Source: a bacterium (GTDB lineage Bacteria > Bacillota > Clostridia > Lachnospirales > Lachnospiraceae). From it: a DNA stretch of 64,000 bases. The notes beneath the pieces are model-generated. The model saw only the letters and a list, made by a program, of their open reading frames with translations. It did not search any database and was not told where the DNA came from. The number at the start of each line of letters is the position of its first letter. The stretch's first letter is position 1. This document shows positions 56,845-64,000 of the stretch, one piece after another. A program made the position numbers and the translations under genes. The stretch covers positions 1 through 64,000 of the forward strand of contig JAMPFT010000020.1 of NCBI GenBank assembly GCA_023664305.1, read 5' to 3'.

Positions 56845-59800
56845 ATGAGTAAAAGAGAAGACATCAAAAAAGTGTTGATTATCGGTTCCGGTCCGATCAT
56901 CATCGGTCAGGCGTGCGAGTTTGACTATTCGGGCACGCAGGCCTGCAAGGCATTGAGAAAGCTGGGGTATCAGATCGTCCTGGTAAATTCCAATCCGGCC
57001 ACCATCATGACGGATCCGGAGATTGCGGATGTGACCTATATCGAGCCTCTGAATGTGAAGCGTCTGGAGCAAATCATTGAAAAAGAGCGCCCCGACGCGA
57101 TCCTGCCGAATCTGGGCGGCCAGTCCGGCCTGAATCTCTGTGCGGAGCTGGCGGGAGCAGGCGTTCTGGATAAGTACGGGGTCAAAGTGATCGGGGTGCA
57201 GGTGGACGCGATCGAACGGGGAGAGGACCGGATCGAGTTCAAGAAGACCATGAACAAGCTGGGGATCGAGATGGCGCGCAGCGAGGTCGCCTATTCCGTG
57301 GAAGAGGCGTTAGCCATCGCGGACAGGCTGGGTTATCCGGTGGTGCTGCGGCCCGCTTATACTATGGGCGGCGCCGGCGGCGGACTGGTCTATAATGTGG
57401 AGGAGCTCCGGACGGTCTGCGCCAGGGGGCTGCAGGCTTCCCTTGTGGGCCAGGTGCTGGTGGAGGAATCCATCCTGGGCTGGGAGGAGCTGGAGTTGGA
57501 GGTGGTCCGGGACGCCAAGGGTAATATGATCACGGTCTGCTTTATCGAGAACATCGATCCGCTGGGAGTACATACCGGGGATTCCTTCTGCGCCGCTCCC
57601 ATGCTGACGATTTCGGAGGAGCTGCAGAAGCGCCTGCAGGAGCAGGCGTACCGGATCGTGGAGGAGGTTCAGGTCATCGGCGGGACGAACGTGCAGTTTG
57701 CCCACGACCCCGCAAGCGACCGCGTCGTAGTCATTGAGATCAACCCCAGAACCTCCCGCTCCTCGGCGCTTGCCAGCAAGGCCACGGGCTTTCCCATCGC
57801 GCTGGTATCCGCCATGCTGGCGGCGGGGCTTACGCTGGACGAGATTCCCTGCGGCGTACACGGCACGCTGGACCGTTATGTGCCCGGCGGGGATTATGTG
57901 GTGATCAAATTTGCCAGATGGGCCTTTGAAAAATTCAAGGATTCCGAAGATCGGCTGGGCACCCAGATGCGCGCCGTGGGCGAGGTCATGAGTATCGGAA
58001 AGAATTATAAGGAGGCCTTCCAGAAGGCGGTCCGCAGCCTGGAGATCGGAAGGTACGGCCTGGGCTTTGCGAAGGATTTTCATGAGAAAAGCAGGGAGGA
58101 GCTGCTAAAGCTTCTGATCTATCCCACCAGCGAGAGACAGTTTATCATGTACGAGGCGCTGCGCAAGGGCGCTACGGTGGAGGAGCTTTTTGAACTGACG
58201 AAAATCAAGCGGTATTTTATCGAGCAGATGAAGGAGCTTGTGGAGGAAGAGGAAGAACTGCTCGCCGGAAAGGGAAGCGTCCCCGGCAGGGAGGCGCTTA
58301 AGCGTGCCAAGGAGGACGGCTTTGCGGACCGTTATCTGAGCAGGCTGTTAGAGGTGCCGGAGGAGGAGATCCGCCGGGCCAGAATCGGCTACGGCATCAC
58401 GGAGAGCTGGGAGCCGGTGCATGTCAGCGGCACGCAGGACAGCGCCTACTACTATTCCACCTACAATGCGCCGGATAAAACGGCTGTTTCGGACAAAAAG
58501 AAGATTATGATTCTGGGAGGCGGCCCCAACCGGATCGGCCAGGGAATCGAGTTTGACTATTGTTGCGTACACGCGGCCTTTGCCCTGAAGGAGCTGGGCT
58601 TTGAGACCATTATCGTAAACTGCAATCCGGAGACGGTATCCACGGACTACGATACCTCGGATAAGCTGTATTTCGAGCCGCTGACCCTGGAGGATGTGCT
58701 GAGTATCTATGAGAAGGAAAAGCCTCTGGGCGTCATCGCGCAGTTCGGCGGCCAGACGCCTTTAAATCTGGCGGCGGAATTAAAGAAAAACGGCGTGCGG
58801 ATTCTGGGAACCTCCCCTGAGGTCATCGACATGGCGGAGGACAGGGATCTGTTCCGGGAGATGATGGAAAAGCTTGAAATTCCCATGCCCGAGTCGGGGA
58901 TGGCATCGGATGTGGAGGAAGCGCTGCAGATTGCGGAGAAAATCGGATATCCCGTGATGGTGCGGCCGTCCTATGTGCTGGGCGGCAGAGGGATGGAGGT
59001 AGTAAGCGATCCCGACAGCTTAAGACAGTATATGGCGGCGGCAGTGGGCGTGACGCCGGACAGACCGATTCTGATCGACCGTTTTCTGCGTCATGCCACG
59101 GAGTGCGAGGCGGACGCCATCGCGGACGGAAAGCATGCCTTTGTGCCGGCGGTGATGGAGCATATCGAGCTGGCGGGAGTACACTCCGGCGATTCGGCCT
59201 GTATCCTGCCCTCCAAAAACATTCCGGCCCAGCTTGTGGAGACCATTAAGGAGTATACCAGACGGATTGCGGAGGAGATGGGCGTCTGCGGCCTGATGAA
59301 TATGCAGTATGCCATCGAGAACGGGAAAGTGTATGTATTGGAGGCCAATCCCAGAGCCTCCAGAACGGTGCCGCTGGTGTCGAAGGTCTGCAATGTGAAG
59401 ATGGTGAAGCTGGCGACGCAGATCATGACGGGCGGTCTGACGGGGCTGCCCTCGCCCATCGTCGGCCTGAAGGAGGTGCGGCCCGCCTACTACGGCGTCA
59501 AGGAGGCCGTGTTCCCCTTCAATATGTTCCAGGAGGTGGACCCGGTCCTGGGGCCGGAGATGCGTTCCACCGGCGAAGTGCTGGGGCTTGCGGCCAATGT
59601 GGGAGAAGCCTTTTTCAAGGCCCAGGAGGCGACCCAGACGAAGCTTCCCGTGTCCGGCACGGTGCTGTTCAGCGTCAGCAGCAAGGACAAGCCGGAGGTG
59701 ACGGAGGTGGCGAAAATTTTCGAGGACTGCGGTTTTAACATCATGGCGACGGGAACTACCTACGAGCTGCTGCTGCAGAACGGGATCAGGGCACAGCGGG

Positions 59801-60063
59801 TCAATAAAATGCAGGAGGGCAGACCAAACATCGTGGACGAGGTGATGAACGGCAAAATCCAGCTGATCGTCAACACCCCTGCCGCTAAGGAGGAAAAGCA
59901 TTTCGACGACAGTTATATCCGTAAAACCGCCATTAAGGCCCGGGTGCCCTATATGACGACGATGGCGGCGGCAAAGGCTACCGCGGACGGAATCAGCGTT
60001 GTGATCCGGGAAGGGGAGATCGGCGTCATGTCCCTTCAGGAGATCCACGCAGCCATCCGTTAG
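56845..60063 (+). CDS. carB: Carbamoyl phosphate synthetase large subunit, first copy
   Basis: The 1072-residue subunit has both ATP-grasp halves: [72 protein letters not shown], and in the second half [57 protein letters not shown]. The C-terminal allosteric (MGS-like) domain is complete. With CarA it makes carbamoyl phosphate for pyrimidines or arginine. ATG 56845 follows AGGAGG; the extra 37 residues of the longer frame overlap the attenuator stem and are not believable. It lies before carA, the reverse of the usual carA-carB order. Confidence 0.96.
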   Translation: MSKREDIKKVLIIGSGPIIIGQACEFDYSGTQACKALRKLGYQIVLVNSNPATIMTDPEIADVTYIEPLNVKRLEQIIEKERPDAILPNLGGQSGLNLCAELAGAGVLDKYGVKVIGVQVDAIERGEDRIEFKKTMNKLGIEMARSEVAYSVEEALAIADRLGYPVVLRPAYTMGGAGGGLVYNVEELRTVCARGLQASLVGQVLVEESILGWEELELEVVRDAKGNMITVCFIENIDPLGVHTGDSFCAAPMLTISEELQKRLQEQAYRIVEEVQVIGGTNVQFAHDPASDRVVVIEINPRTSRSSALASKATGFPIALVSAMLAAGLTLDEIPCGVHGTLDRYVPGGDYVVIKFARWAFEKFKDSEDRLGTQMRAVGEVMSIGKNYKEAFQKAVRSLEIGRYGLGFAKDFHEKSREELLKLLIYPTSERQFIMYEALRKGATVEELFELTKIKRYFIEQMKELVEEEEELLAGKGSVPGREALKRAKEDGFADRYLSRLLEVPEEEIRRARIGYGITESWEPVHVSGTQDSAYYYSTYNAPDKTAVSDKKKIMILGGGPNRIGQGIEFDYCCVHAAFALKELGFETIIVNCNPETVSTDYDTSDKLYFEPLTLEDVLSIYEKEKPLGVIAQFGGQTPLNLAAELKKNGVRILGTSPEVIDMAEDRDLFREMMEKLEIPMPESGMASDVEEALQIAEKIGYPVMVRPSYVLGGRGMEVVSDPDSLRQYMAAAVGVTPDRPILIDRFLRHATECEADAIADGKHAFVPAVMEHIELAGVHSGDSACILPSKNIPAQLVETIKEYTRRIAEEMGVCGLMNMQYAIENGKVYVLEANPRASRTVPLVSKVCNVKMVKLATQIMTGGLTGLPSPIVGLKEVRPAYYGVKEAVFPFNMFQEVDPVLGPEMRSTGEVLGLAANVGEAFFKAQEATQTKLPVSGTVLFSVSSKDKPEVTEVAKIFEDCGFNIMATGTTYELLLQNGIRAQRVNKMQEGRPNIVDEVMNGKIQLIVNTPAAKEEKHFDDSYIRKTAIKARVPYMTTMAAAKATADGISVVIREGEIGVMSLQEIHAAIR

Positions 60064-60084
60064 GGCCGCGACAGGGAGGTTTCT

Positions 60085-61311
60085 ATGAAAGCTTTTTTGA
60101 TTTTGGAGGACGGCACCGTCTTTGAAGGAATACACTTTGGAGCGGAAAAAGAGGTAATCAGCGAGATTGTTTTTAATACGTCCATGGCGGGATATCTGGA
60201 GGTGCTCACGGATCCGTCCTACGCGGGACAGGCGGTATGCATGACTTATCCTCTGATCGGAAATTACGGTATCTGCCTGGAGGATCAGGAATCCGCGAGG
60301 CCCTGGCCGGACGGGCTGATCGTCAGGGAGTTGTCCCGCATTCCGAGTAATTTCCGCTGCGACTGCACCGTACAGGAGTTTCTGGAGAAGAACGGTGTGC
60401 CCGGAATCGCGGGGATTGACACCAGGGCGCTTACAAAGCTCCTCCGGGAAAAGGGAACCATGAACGGCATGATCACGACGAAGGAAGAATATGCTCTGCA
60501 GGAAATCCTGCCCAGGCTGAAGGACTATACCATCGGAAACGTGGTGGGGCGGGTGACCTGCCGGGAAAAATATGTGGTGGATGCCGTGGAGGAGCTGTCT
60601 GAAAACGGGCCGATTTCAGGAACGGCAAAATTTGACGGGGAGGCTTATGAGCGGGGCGTCCGGGAGAAGAGACCGTCTCTGGTGCGTAGCTTAAACGGTA
60701 AAGGCCTGCATGTGGCGCTGATGGATTTCGGGGCAAAGGCAAATATCGTCCGCTCCCTGGCCGAGAGGGGCTGTCAGGTGACGGTGTTTCCGGCCTTTAC
60801 TCCGGCGGAGGAGATCCTGAAGATGAAGCCGGACGGCATTATGTTAAGCAACGGCCCGGGAGACCCGAAGGAGTGTACCCCGATCATCGGGGAGATCAAA
60901 AAGCTGTACGAATCGGACGTTCCGATTTTTGCCATCTGTCTGGGGCACCAGCTGATGGCTCTGGCAAACGGATGCGACACTTATAAGCTGAAATACGGAC
61001 ATCGGGGCGGGAATCATCCGGTCAGGGATCTTTCCACGGGAAGAGTTTATATTTCCTCCCAGAACCACGGCTATGTGGTGGATACCGAAAAACTGGATCC
61101 AAAGGTTGCCGTGCCTGCCTTTGTCAACGTAAACGACGGCACGAACGAGGGGCTTTCCTACACGGGCAAAAATATTTTTACGGTGCAGTATCATCCGGAG
61201 AGCTGTCCCGGCCCCCAGGATTCCCGGTATCTCTTTGACCGGTTTATCGAAATGATGCGCCGGGCTGCGGCGGAGAGCGGCGCGGCAAAAGGAGGTGACG
61301 GCAATGCCTAA
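60085..61311 (+). CDS. carA: Carbamoyl phosphate synthetase small (glutaminase) subunit
   Basis: The 408-residue subunit has the CPSase small-chain domain ([46 protein letters not shown]) and a class I glutaminase ([10 protein letters not shown], catalytic Cys in [12 protein letters not shown], and late [13 protein letters not shown]). It supplies ammonia to a CarB subunit. ATG 60085 with GGGAGG upstream. It starts 21 bp after the first carB and its last bases overlap the start of the second carB by 8 bp, so all three are one operon. Confidence 0.97.
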   Translation: MKAFLILEDGTVFEGIHFGAEKEVISEIVFNTSMAGYLEVLTDPSYAGQAVCMTYPLIGNYGICLEDQESARPWPDGLIVRELSRIPSNFRCDCTVQEFLEKNGVPGIAGIDTRALTKLLREKGTMNGMITTKEEYALQEILPRLKDYTIGNVVGRVTCREKYVVDAVEELSENGPISGTAKFDGEAYERGVREKRPSLVRSLNGKGLHVALMDFGAKANIVRSLAERGCQVTVFPAFTPAEEILKMKPDGIMLSNGPGDPKECTPIIGEIKKLYESDVPIFAICLGHQLMALANGCDTYKLKYGHRGGNHPVRDLSTGRVYISSQNHGYVVDTEKLDPKVAVPAFVNVNDGTNEGLSYTGKNIFTVQYHPESCPGPQDSRYLFDRFIEMMRRAAAESGAAKGGDGNA

Positions 61312-64000
61312 GAATCCGGAGGTAAAGAAAGTGATGGTCATCGGTTCCGGTCCGATTGTCATCGGTCAGGCTGCGGAGTTTGACTATGCGGGCACCCAGG
61401 CCTGCCGTTCCCTGAAGGAGGAAGGGGTGGAGGTCATTCTGGTCAATTCCAACCCTGCCACCATCATGACGGACCGCGATATCGCGGACAAGGTTTATAT
61501 CGAGCCGCTGACCGTGAAGGTATTGGAGCAGATTATCGAAAAGGAGCAGCCCGACAGCATCCTGCCCACCCTGGGCGGACAGGCGGGGCTGAATCTGGGC
61601 ATGGAGCTGGAGGAGTCCGGCTTTCTTGCGGCCCACGGCGTGTCGCTTTTAGGGACGACTGCGTCAACCATCCGAAACGCCGAGGGAAGGCAGGAATTTA
61701 AGGATCTGATGGAGCGGATCGGGGAGCCCTGCGCGGCCTCGAAGGTAGTGGAGACCGTGCAGGAGGGCGTTTCCTTTACGGATACCGTCGGCTATCCGGT
61801 GGTCCTGCGGCCTGCCTATACGCTGGGGGGCTCTGGCGGCGGAATTGCCCATAACCGGGTAGAGCTGGAGGAGATTCTGGAGAACGGACTGCGCCTTTCC
61901 AGAGTGGGGCAGGTGCTGGTGGAGCGGTGCATCGCCGGGTGGAAGGAGATCGAGTATGAGGTGATGCGTGACAGCGCGGGAAACTGTATTACCGTCTGCA
62001 ATATGGAAAACATCGATCCCGTGGGAGTACACACCGGGGACAGCATCGTCGTCGCGCCCTCCCAGACCTTGAGCGACAAGGAATACCAGATGCTTCGGAC
62101 CTCGGCGTTAAATATTATCAACGAGCTGAAAATCACGGGAGGGTGCAACGTGCAGTTTGCGCTTCATCCCAAGAGCTTCGAGTACTGTGTCATCGAGGTG
62201 AACCCCAGAGTGAGCCGTTCCTCCGCGCTGGCGTCCAAGGCCACAGGGTATCCAATCGCCAGAGTGGCGGCAAAGATTGCGCTGGGCTATACGCTGGATG
62301 AGATTAAAAATACCGTCACGGGGAAAACCTACGCCAGCTTTGAGCCGGCGCTGGATTACTGCGTTGTGAAGATTCCCAGGCTGCCCTTCGATAAGTTCCT
62401 CACCGCAAAGCGGGTCCTGACCACCCAGATGAAGGCGACCGGAGAGGTGATGAGCATCTGCAGCAGCTTCGAGGGAGCGCTGATGAAGGCGGTCCGATCG
62501 CTGGAGCAGCATGTGGACAGCCTGTTAAGCTATGATTTTTCCGGGCTTTCCGAGGAGGAACTGACGGAAAAAATGAGCGTGGCCGACGACCGGAGGATCT
62601 GGATGATCGCCGAGGCGGTACGCAGGGGAATTTCCTATGAAATAATTCAGGAGATTACCGGGATCGATATCTGGTTTATCGATAAGATTGCCGTTTTGAC
62701 GGAGATGGAGGAGACGCTGCGAACCAAAGAACTGACGGCGCCGCTTTTAAAAGAGGCCAAGCGGCTGGAATTTCCGGATTCCGTCATTGCAGAGCTTGCG
62801 GGCAGGACGCAGGAGGAAATCAGAAAAATGCGGCGGGAGAACGGGATCCGGGCCGTCTACAAGATGGTGGATACCTGTGCGGCGGAGTTTGCCGCCGCGA
62901 CGCCCTATTATTATTCCGTCTACGGCGGCGAGTGCGAGGCCGTGGAGACAGCGGGACGCAAAAAAGTGCTGGTGCTGGGCTCCGGTCCCATCCGCATCGG
63001 CCAGGGCATCGAATTTGACTACTGCTCCGTCCATGCGACCTGGGCCTTTTCCAGGGCGGGCTACGAGACGATCATCGTCAACAATAATCCGGAGACCGTC
63101 AGCACGGATTTTGACATTGCGGACAAGCTTTATTTTGAGCCGCTGACGCCGGAGGACGTGGAGGCTATTGTGGAGATCGAGCACCCGGACGGCGCGGTGG
63201 TGCAGTTTGGGGGCCAGACCGCCATCAAGCTGACGGAAAGCCTGATGAAAATGGGTGTTCCGATTCTGGGCACCCAGGCGGAGGATGTGGACGCCGCCGA
63301 GGACAGGGAGCTTTTTGACAGAATCCTGGAAAAGACCCGGATTCCCCGGGCCGCGGGAGGTACGGTCTATACGGCGCAGGAGGCGAAGGAGGTGGCAAAC
63401 CGCCTGGGATATCCCGTGCTGGTGCGGCCGTCTTATGTGCTGGGAGGCCAGGGGATGCAGATTGCCATCTCTGACCGGGAGATCGAGGAGTTTATGGAGA
63501 TCATCAACCGGATCGCCCAGGATCACCCGATTCTGGTGGATAAATATCTCCAGGGGAAAGAGATTGAGGTAGACGCGGTGTGCGACGGCACGGAGATCCT
63601 GATCCCGGGCATTATGGAGCATATCGAGCGGACGGGGGTCCATTCCGGCGACAGTATTTCGGTGTATCCGGCTCATACCATCGGCAAGCTGGTGAAGGAT
63701 AAGATCGTGGAGTACACAAGACGGCTGGCGCTTGCCCTGCATGTAAAGGGGCTGATCAACATTCAGTTTATCGCCATCGGCGAGGACGTGTACGTCATCG
63801 AAGTGAATCCCAGATCCTCCCGCACGGTGCCCTATATCAGCAAGGTGACGGGGATCCCGATTGTGGATCTGGCGACGGAGGTTATCCTCGGGAAAAGCAT
63901 CCGGGAGCTGGGCTATCAGCCGGGGCTGCAGCCGGAGGCGGAGTATTACGCCATCAAGATGCCGGTGTTTTCCTTTGAGAAGATCCGCGGGGCGGAGATC
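61304..64000 (+). CDS. carB: Carbamoyl phosphate synthetase large subunit, second copy (runs off the window)
   Basis: Start ATG 61304 ([30 protein letters not shown]...) overlaps the end of carA by 8 bp; the frame is open to the window end (899 codons visible of about 1070 expected). Both ATP-grasp signatures are present ([12 protein letters not shown]; second-half [62 protein letters not shown]). The protein differs throughout from the first copy (for example QAAEFDY in place of QACEFDY), so this is an old or separately acquired paralog, not a recent duplication. The C-terminal allosteric domain lies outside the window. Confidence 0.95.
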   Translation, partial: MPKNPEVKKVMVIGSGPIVIGQAAEFDYAGTQACRSLKEEGVEVILVNSNPATIMTDRDIADKVYIEPLTVKVLEQIIEKEQPDSILPTLGGQAGLNLGMELEESGFLAAHGVSLLGTTASTIRNAEGRQEFKDLMERIGEPCAASKVVETVQEGVSFTDTVGYPVVLRPAYTLGGSGGGIAHNRVELEEILENGLRLSRVGQVLVERCIAGWKEIEYEVMRDSAGNCITVCNMENIDPVGVHTGDSIVVAPSQTLSDKEYQMLRTSALNIINELKITGGCNVQFALHPKSFEYCVIEVNPRVSRSSALASKATGYPIARVAAKIALGYTLDEIKNTVTGKTYASFEPALDYCVVKIPRLPFDKFLTAKRVLTTQMKATGEVMSICSSFEGALMKAVRSLEQHVDSLLSYDFSGLSEEELTEKMSVADDRRIWMIAEAVRRGISYEIIQEITGIDIWFIDKIAVLTEMEETLRTKELTAPLLKEAKRLEFPDSVIAELAGRTQEEIRKMRRENGIRAVYKMVDTCAAEFAAATPYYYSVYGGECEAVETAGRKKVLVLGSGPIRIGQGIEFDYCSVHATWAFSRAGYETIIVNNNPETVSTDFDIADKLYFEPLTPEDVEAIVEIEHPDGAVVQFGGQTAIKLTESLMKMGVPILGTQAEDVDAAEDRELFDRILEKTRIPRAAGGTVYTAQEAKEVANRLGYPVLVRPSYVLGGQGMQIAISDREIEEFMEIINRIAQDHPILVDKYLQGKEIEVDAVCDGTEILIPGIMEHIERTGVHSGDSISVYPAHTIGKLVKDKIVEYTRRLALALHVKGLINIQFIAIGEDVYVIEVNPRSSRTVPYISKVTGIPIVDLATEVILGKSIRELGYQPGLQPEAEYYAIKMPVFSFEKIRGAEI

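Overview
This window looks like a chromosomal segment of an anaerobic Firmicute of class Clostridia, most probably a Lachnospiraceae member. The evidence is the strong Shine-Dalgarno sites, sigma-A type promoters, an exact CIRCE operator before groESL, BlaI/M56 and HDOD genes, and a large stand-alone iron-sulfur/flavin oxidoreductase of the kind common in gut Clostridia. Base composition is moderately GC-rich, apart from a visibly AT-rich stretch near 30.2-32.9 kb. I found no phage, insertion sequence, CRISPR array or rRNA operon.

Layout. 1-5069: a co-directional redox/metal cluster with a 2-hydroxyacyl-CoA-dehydratase-type activase, a 54-residue membrane protein, a protein resembling the middle domain of acetyl-CoA synthase, a 936-residue Fe-S/FAD oxidoreductase and a HypA-type nickel chaperone. 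5.4-12.7 kb: dipeptidase, beta-galactosidase, a small XRE regulator, tRNA-Pro and an RNA methyltransferase. 12.8-19.2 kb (minus): an exporter operon with three lipoprotein adaptors and one large FtsX-like permease but no ATPase. 19.3-21.8 kb: TauE-type permease and DHH phosphoesterase, with two unusually structured intergenic elements. 21.8-30.2 kb: a zinc-ribbon/repeat/KAP-like P-loop protein, an esterase-sugar kinase operon, and a BlaI/M56-peptidase pair with a non-beta-lactam-type ectodomain. 30.3-33.7 kb: AT-rich accessory genes, then a DUF2185 protein. 33.7-47.1 kb: a GNAT-thiamine pyrophosphokinase fusion, MATE pump, class A penicillin-binding protein, YigZ, MgtE, AraC regulator, a probable C39-like protein, groESL and tRNA-Trp. 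47.2-64 kb: a 765-residue protein with a cyclic-nucleotide-binding-like fold, TetR regulator, PurL, an HDOD protein, and a carB-carA-carB' cluster behind a leader with an intrinsic terminator.

How genes work together. The first cluster reads as one metalloenzyme system: activase and flavoprotein for low-potential electrons, an ACS-like Fe-S/Ni candidate, and a Ni chaperone. carB, carA and carB' form carbamoyl phosphate synthetase with one small subunit and two different large subunits. purL and the car genes make this end of the window nucleotide and carbamoyl-phosphate biosynthesis.

Most worth following up: the ACS-like/HypA/activase cluster; two candidate structured RNAs (19391-19525, flanked by a duplicated -10 region, and 21544-21729, a long hairpin with G-U pairs favouring the plus strand); the KAP-like protein with an altered Walker A; and the double carB arrangement. 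All family assignments come from reading motifs by eye; no database search was run.
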